Shown piece after piece: positions 6,582 to 10,039 of a stretch of 10,039 nt of DNA. Position 1 is the first letter of the stretch; the number at the start of each line of letters is the position of its first letter. The notes under the pieces were generated by a model that had not been told where the DNA came from, did no database searches, and worked only from the letters and a program-made list of their open reading frames with translations. This DNA comes from an uncultured Actinomycetes bacterium. Lineage in GTDB: Bacteria; Actinomycetota; Aquicultoria; CAJVYJ01. The stretch is taken from NCBI GenBank assembly GCA_913009475.1, contig CAJVYJ010000058.1, positions 1-10,039 of the forward strand, given 5' to 3'. The position numbers were made by a program, and so were the translations under genes.

Positions 6582-6914
6582 ATGTACAGATTAACAGTTA
6601 TATCCAGCCCGGATTACGCATACGGCTTTCGCTTGGCGGGAGCCAATGTAATCGAAGCCCGTAACCGAGACGAACCCAAGAGAATTTTAATTTCAGCTAT
6701 TAATGATGATGAATCAGGTGTGATTGCGGTCGAGGAAGGTTTCATGAGCGAAATAGACGCATCGTTACAAGCTAAAATCGAGCGCCTGTACCGGCCTATA
6801 GTTATTTCTATTCCCACACCCAAGAAAATTGAGGAAATCGACGCCGGACGTAAATATCTAAGTAGTTTTATTAAGCGAGCGGTAGGTTTTGATATCAAAT
6901 TAAAAAAAGGGTGA
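6582..6914 (+). CDS. ntpG: V/A-type ATPase central-stalk subunit F
   Basis: Subunit F (110 residues, typical) binds the D shaft and modulates coupling and ATPase activity. The sequence shows the expected Rossmann-like alternation: an N-terminal strand with GFRLAGANVIEA, a GVIAVEEGF strand-turn (family form xGIIxxxExL), and a PIVISIPTP strand followed by the C-terminal helix, KKIEEIDAGRKYLSSFIKRAVGF. Strong AAAGGAAG (6568-6575) lies 6 nt before the ATG and just after the stop of subunit C. The name follows the Enterococcus scheme, where subunit F is encoded by ntpG. Confidence 0.92.
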   Translation: MYRLTVISSPDYAYGFRLAGANVIEARNRDEPKRILISAINDDESGVIAVEEGFMSEIDASLQAKIERLYRPIVISIPTPKKIEEIDAGRKYLSSFIKRAVGFDIKLKKG

Positions 6915-6946
6915 GAGCGTAAGGGATAGAACGTGTAGCAGCGGAG

Positions 6947-6959
6947 CCGGCTTAGCCGG
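6947..6959 (+). other. Small GC hairpin in the F-A gap
   Basis: CCGGC-TTA-GCCGG is a perfect 5-bp stem with a 3-nt loop. No T run follows, so it is not a standard intrinsic terminator. It sits in the only sizeable gap (85 nt) of the ATPase operon, about 40 nt before the catalytic subunit A gene. It could be an mRNA stability or processing element, or chance. Confidence 0.4.
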
Positions 6960-6987
6960 TGCAAATTCGCTAATGACCATTAAGTAG

Positions 6988-6995
6988 AGGGGGGA
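6988..6995 (+). promoter_or_regulatory. Purine-rich ribosome site of subunit A
   Basis: AGGGGGGA lies 4 nt before the ATG at 7000 and fixes the start of subunit A. The run of six G is an unusual form of the site. Confidence 0.65.
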
Positions 6996-6999
6996 TTAA

Positions 7000-8748
7000 A
7001 TGCTATCCGGCAGTATCATTAAAATAACCGGGCCAGTGGTAGAGGCACGGGGACTAATGGGCGCCCGTATGCATGACGTCACCAAAGTCGGCAAACTTGG
7101 TTTAATCGGGGAGATAATTAAACTGGATTACGATAAAGCCGTCATCCAGGTTTATGAAGATACTTCCGGTCTTACAGTGGGTGAGTCGGTAATCAGTCGA
7201 GAGACGGCGCTCGCCGTTGAGCTGGGGCCCGGTTTATTAACATCCATATTTGACGGTATCCAGCGCCCTTTACCGGCCATCTGGCACGAACACGGTTCAT
7301 TTATTCCCAGAGGCCTGGCTATTCCGGCTTTAGACACCGATAAACGCTGGCACTTCGTGCCCACTAAAAAAGCCGGCGATAAAGTCCGGCCCGGTGATAT
7401 TATCGGCACGGTTCAAGAAACAGTCAGTGTTGTCCATAAAATTATGATGCCGCCTTTTAAAAGTGGCGTTATTAAAGAGATAATGGAAGATGAGTTTACC
7501 ATCGAAGAATCAGTTGCCTTAATGGACAACGGCGACAGTATTTTTATGAAACAGATGTGGCCGGTGCGGCAACCGCGCCCATTTAAGGAGAAACTTGATC
7601 CGGCCATCCCTCTATTAACCGGGCAGCGGATCTTTGATACTTTATTTCCCATACCTAAAGGTGGGACCGCTATAATACCAGGAGGATTCGGTACCGGTAA
7701 GACAGTTACCGAGCAAACTTTGGCTAAATGGGCCGATGCCGACATAATCATTTATGTCGGTTGCGGAGAACGGGGCAATGAGATGACGGAGGTTTTGCGC
7801 GAGTTTCCCGCGCTTATCGACCCCAAAACCGGCAACTCGCTTATGGACCGCACTATACTAATCGCTAATACGTCCAATATGCCCGTGGCCGCTCGGGAAG
7901 CTTCTATTTATACCGGCATTACCATGGCCGAATATTATCGCGATATGGGATATGATGTCGCGATGATGGCTGACTCGACATCCCGTTGGGGCGAAGCGCT
8001 GCGAGAAGTTTCCGGCCGTTTGGAGGAGATGCCGGGCGAAGAGGGGTATCCCGCTTATCTATCTACGAGACTAGCGCATTTTTATGAACGTGCCGGACGT
8101 GTTATAACAAATGGTTCCGATGAACGCATTGGTTCGATTACCGTGGTCGGGGCCGTATCCCCGCCCGGTGGTGACTTTTCCGAACCGATGACCCAGCAAT
8201 CTTTAAGAATCACCGGCGCGTTTTGGGCGTTGGATACAAATTTAGCCCATCGACGCCATTTCCCCGCGATTAACTGGATAAAAAGTTACTCTTTATTCTT
8301 AGATAAAATCGCGGCGTACTATGACGCCAATCTAACGCCGGACTACTCCAACTTGCGGCAAAAGGCTATGACCATTTTACAAAAAGAAGCGGAACTTCAA
8401 GAGATAGTCCAGTTAATCGGGCCTGACGCCTTACCGGAAGCAGAGCGAACAATATTAGAAATAGCCAGAATGCTGCGTGAAGATTTTCTCCAACAAATCG
8501 CTTTTGATGAAATCGACTCTTTTTGTTCGTTGGAAAAACAGTTCGGTATGTTAAGAGTAATAATCACCTTTTACGACCACGCCCTGGAATCGATTAGGCG
8601 CGGTGTGGTCTTAACACAAATATTAGAACTGCCGATCAAAAATGAGATTGCTCGCATGAAAGAGATCCCTAATGATAAGGCGAAACAATCGCTCTCTGAA
8701 CTTACCACGCGAATATCCAAAGAGATAGCTATAATCGAGGTGTTGTGA
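7000..8748 (+). CDS. ntpA: V/A-type ATPase catalytic subunit A
   Basis: Subunit A (582 residues, normal length) carries the nucleotide sites that hydrolyse or make ATP in the A3B3 head. The N-terminal beta-barrel runs to about residue 75 (GSIIKITGPVVEARG). The non-homologous region typical of A subunits follows (about 110-190), including FVPTKKAGDKVRPGDIIGTV. The Walker A loop is P227-GGFGTGKT-235 with Lys234 (the usual form is GAFGSGKT). Catalytic Glu257 is in GCGERGNEM. Walker B Asp325 is in VAMMADSTSRW. EMPGEEGYPAYLSTRLAHFYERAGR and the SPPGGDFSEP loop follow, then the helical C-terminal domain. All catalytic residues are present. The stop TGA shares its A with the ATG of subunit B (TGATG), a translational-coupling arrangement. 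Confidence 0.98.
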   Translation: MLSGSIIKITGPVVEARGLMGARMHDVTKVGKLGLIGEIIKLDYDKAVIQVYEDTSGLTVGESVISRETALAVELGPGLLTSIFDGIQRPLPAIWHEHGSFIPRGLAIPALDTDKRWHFVPTKKAGDKVRPGDIIGTVQETVSVVHKIMMPPFKSGVIKEIMEDEFTIEESVALMDNGDSIFMKQMWPVRQPRPFKEKLDPAIPLLTGQRIFDTLFPIPKGGTAIIPGGFGTGKTVTEQTLAKWADADIIIYVGCGERGNEMTEVLREFPALIDPKTGNSLMDRTILIANTSNMPVAAREASIYTGITMAEYYRDMGYDVAMMADSTSRWGEALREVSGRLEEMPGEEGYPAYLSTRLAHFYERAGRVITNGSDERIGSITVVGAVSPPGGDFSEPMTQQSLRITGAFWALDTNLAHRRHFPAINWIKSYSLFLDKIAAYYDANLTPDYSNLRQKAMTILQKEAELQEIVQLIGPDALPEAERTILEIARMLREDFLQQIAFDEIDSFCSLEKQFGMLRVIITFYDHALESIRRGVVLTQILELPIKNEIARMKEIPNDKAKQSLSELTTRISKEIAIIEVL

Positions 8749-9929
8749 TGAAAATCAAAGATGAGTTGTCAATAAATATTGACGCCGGCCCATTGCTGCA
8801 ATGGGACTATCGTACTATTGGGCACATTGCCGGCCCATTGCTGGTGGTCGAGGATGTCGCCGGAGTCGCTTATGGTGAAATGGTCAAGATAATCCTACCC
8901 GAAGGCGGGGAACGGACCGGACAGGTATTAGAGAGTGCTGAAGGTTACGCCGTAGTTCAAGTATTTGAAGGCACCAGCGGTATTGATGTTAAAAAAACCG
9001 CCATTCGTTTTCAAGGTGAGGTTGCTAAAATCGATGTATCTATTGATATGCTCGGCCGCGTGTTGAACGGACGCGGGCTGCCCATTGACGACGGGCCGGC
9101 TATTATGAGCGAAGCCCGGCTGGAAGTAACAGGCTCTCCTATAAATCCTTTTGCCCGTGAACAGCCACAGGATTTCATCCAAACAGGGATTTCCGCGATT
9201 GACGGCTTGAATACACTGGTTAGAGGACAGAAGCTGCCGATATTTTCCGGTGCCGGCCTGCCCGCGAATGAATTATGCGCGCAAATTATCCGACAGGCAC
9301 AAGTAAAAAGTGGCGAGGATTTCGCTATTGTCTTTGCCGCCATGGGTATCACCCATAGAGAAGCTTCTTATTTTAGGAGCGATTTCGAAAAGAGCGGCGC
9401 CCTGGAAAGAGTAATCTTTTTTCTCAATCTGGCTGACGATCCCACCGTTGAACGCATATTGACGCCAAGGTCCGCCTTGACAGTTGCCGAGTATTTAGCG
9501 TTCGAGCACGACATGCAAGTCTTGGTAGTCTTAACTGATATGACCAATTACTGTGAGGCTCTGCGCGAGATATCCACCGCCAGAGAGGAAGTACCGGGAC
9601 GGCGCGGCTATCCCGGCTATATGTATACCGACTTGGCCCAAATATATGAAAGAGCGGGTCGGGTTAGAGGCAAACCGGGCTCAATAACTCAACTCATAAT
9701 CTTAACCATGCCCGACGATGATATAACTCATCCCATCCCCGACCTGACCGGTTATATCACTGAGGGTCAGATAGTTCTCTCAAGGCACCTGCATAGGCGC
9801 GGGCTCTATCCACCCATTGATGTCTTACCTTGCCTTTCCCGGCTGATGAATCAAGGTATCGGTGAAGGCAAGACCAGGGAAGACCATCGCAACGTGGCCG
9901 ATCAACTTTACGCTTTTTATGCTCAAGGC
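8748..9929 (+). CDS. ntpB: V/A-type ATPase regulatory subunit B, 3' truncated
   Basis: Subunit B alternates with A in the head and contributes to the nucleotide sites without a functional Walker A. 394 residues are present of about 460. The start ATG overlaps the stop of subunit A by 1 nt. Visible elements are YRTIGHIAGPLLVVEDV and EGTSGIDV in the beta-barrel, FIQTGISAIDGLNTLVRGQKLP, SGAGLPANELCAQIIRQA (about 167-184, the B-type loop lacking GKT), GRRGYPGYMYTDLA, YERAGRVRGKPGSITQ and LTMPDDDITHPIPDLTGYITEGQI. Genuine sequence ends at YAFYAQG. The frame then stays open through adapter sequence to the end of the window, so any longer protein model is false. The missing piece is about 65 residues of the C-terminal helical domain. 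Subunit D would be expected next. Confidence 0.96.
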
Positions 9930-9980
9930 AGATCGGAAGAGCGTCGGGTAGGGAAAGAGGGTAGATCTCGGTGGTCGCCG
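9930..9980. other. Reverse complement of Illumina P5 adapter (artefact)
   Basis: From AGATCGGAAGAGCGTCG onward the sequence is the reverse complement of the adapter found at the left end, with T replaced by G at 9947 and 9960 and then decay of the match after 9980. In the subunit B frame it encodes RSEERRVGKEGRSRW, a near copy of a peptide common in contaminated databases. The substitutions look like low-quality late-cycle base calls. Confidence 0.98.
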
Positions 9981-10039
9981 GAACAAGAAAAAAAAAAAAA
10001 AAGAAACAAAAGAATCGAACACGAGAGAAACCGAGCCAA
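9981..10039. other. A-rich read tail after the adapter (artefact)
   Basis: After a corrupted adapter end the sequence becomes an A run (15 A at 9988-10002) and then A-rich low-complexity bases. This is what base callers give when a read runs past the end of the library molecule. There is no reason to treat it as genomic. Confidence 0.93.

Noticed and set aside
9825..10022. Minus-strand ORF with an FFFFLFRRPPRSTLFPYPTLFR-type start
   Set aside because: It is the translation of the adapter and poly-A tail read backwards, a known contaminant peptide, continuing into the antisense of subunit B.
1..10039. Terminal inverted repeats suggesting a linear element
   Set aside because: The repeat is Illumina adapter in opposite orientations at the two ends.

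Overview
The window is a metagenome-style contig of bacterial DNA with every gene on the + strand. Illumina adapter sequence lies at both physical ends (1-56 and 9930 to about 9980), and an A-rich read tail follows the right-hand adapter. Genuine genomic sequence therefore runs from about 57 to 9929. No phylogenetic marker is present. Base composition looks moderate (mid-40s % GC by eye). A V/A-type ATPase operon in the bacterial order, a BsuPI-domain lipoprotein and strong Shine-Dalgarno sites fit an uncultured bacterium, plausibly a Gram-positive-type or candidate-phylum anaerobe. I cannot name it more closely.

Left part (57-1292): the 3' two thirds of an alanine racemase gene (alr) is followed after 17 nt by a short lipoprotein with a BsuPI (intracellular proteinase inhibitor-like) domain. 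A 205-nt gap follows. It holds a good sigma-70-like promoter candidate (TTGATT, 17 nt, TATATT) and a long leader for the next gene.

Middle (1498-2310): a stand-alone ComEC-like metallo-beta-lactamase-fold protein whose metal-binding motifs are eroded (HPHRHR in place of HxHxDH, GGS in place of TGD). It is the least ordinary gene here and looks like a pseudoenzyme.

Right part (2346-9929): a tightly packed V/A-type ATPase operon with subunits H/G (ntpF-like), I/a, K/c, E, C/d, F (ntpG), A and B, the last cut off by the contig end. Subunit D (central shaft) would be expected next and is outside the window. A and B form the catalytic headpiece, C and F join the central stalk to the rotor, E and H form the peripheral stalks, and I plus the K ring form the membrane ion motor. 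The c subunit carries a Gln in helix 1 and Pro-Glu-Thr in helix 2, which suggests Na+ rather than H+ coupling. The operon is mostly standard. The main cautions are the adapter ends, both of which happen to continue the reading frame of the adjoining gene.
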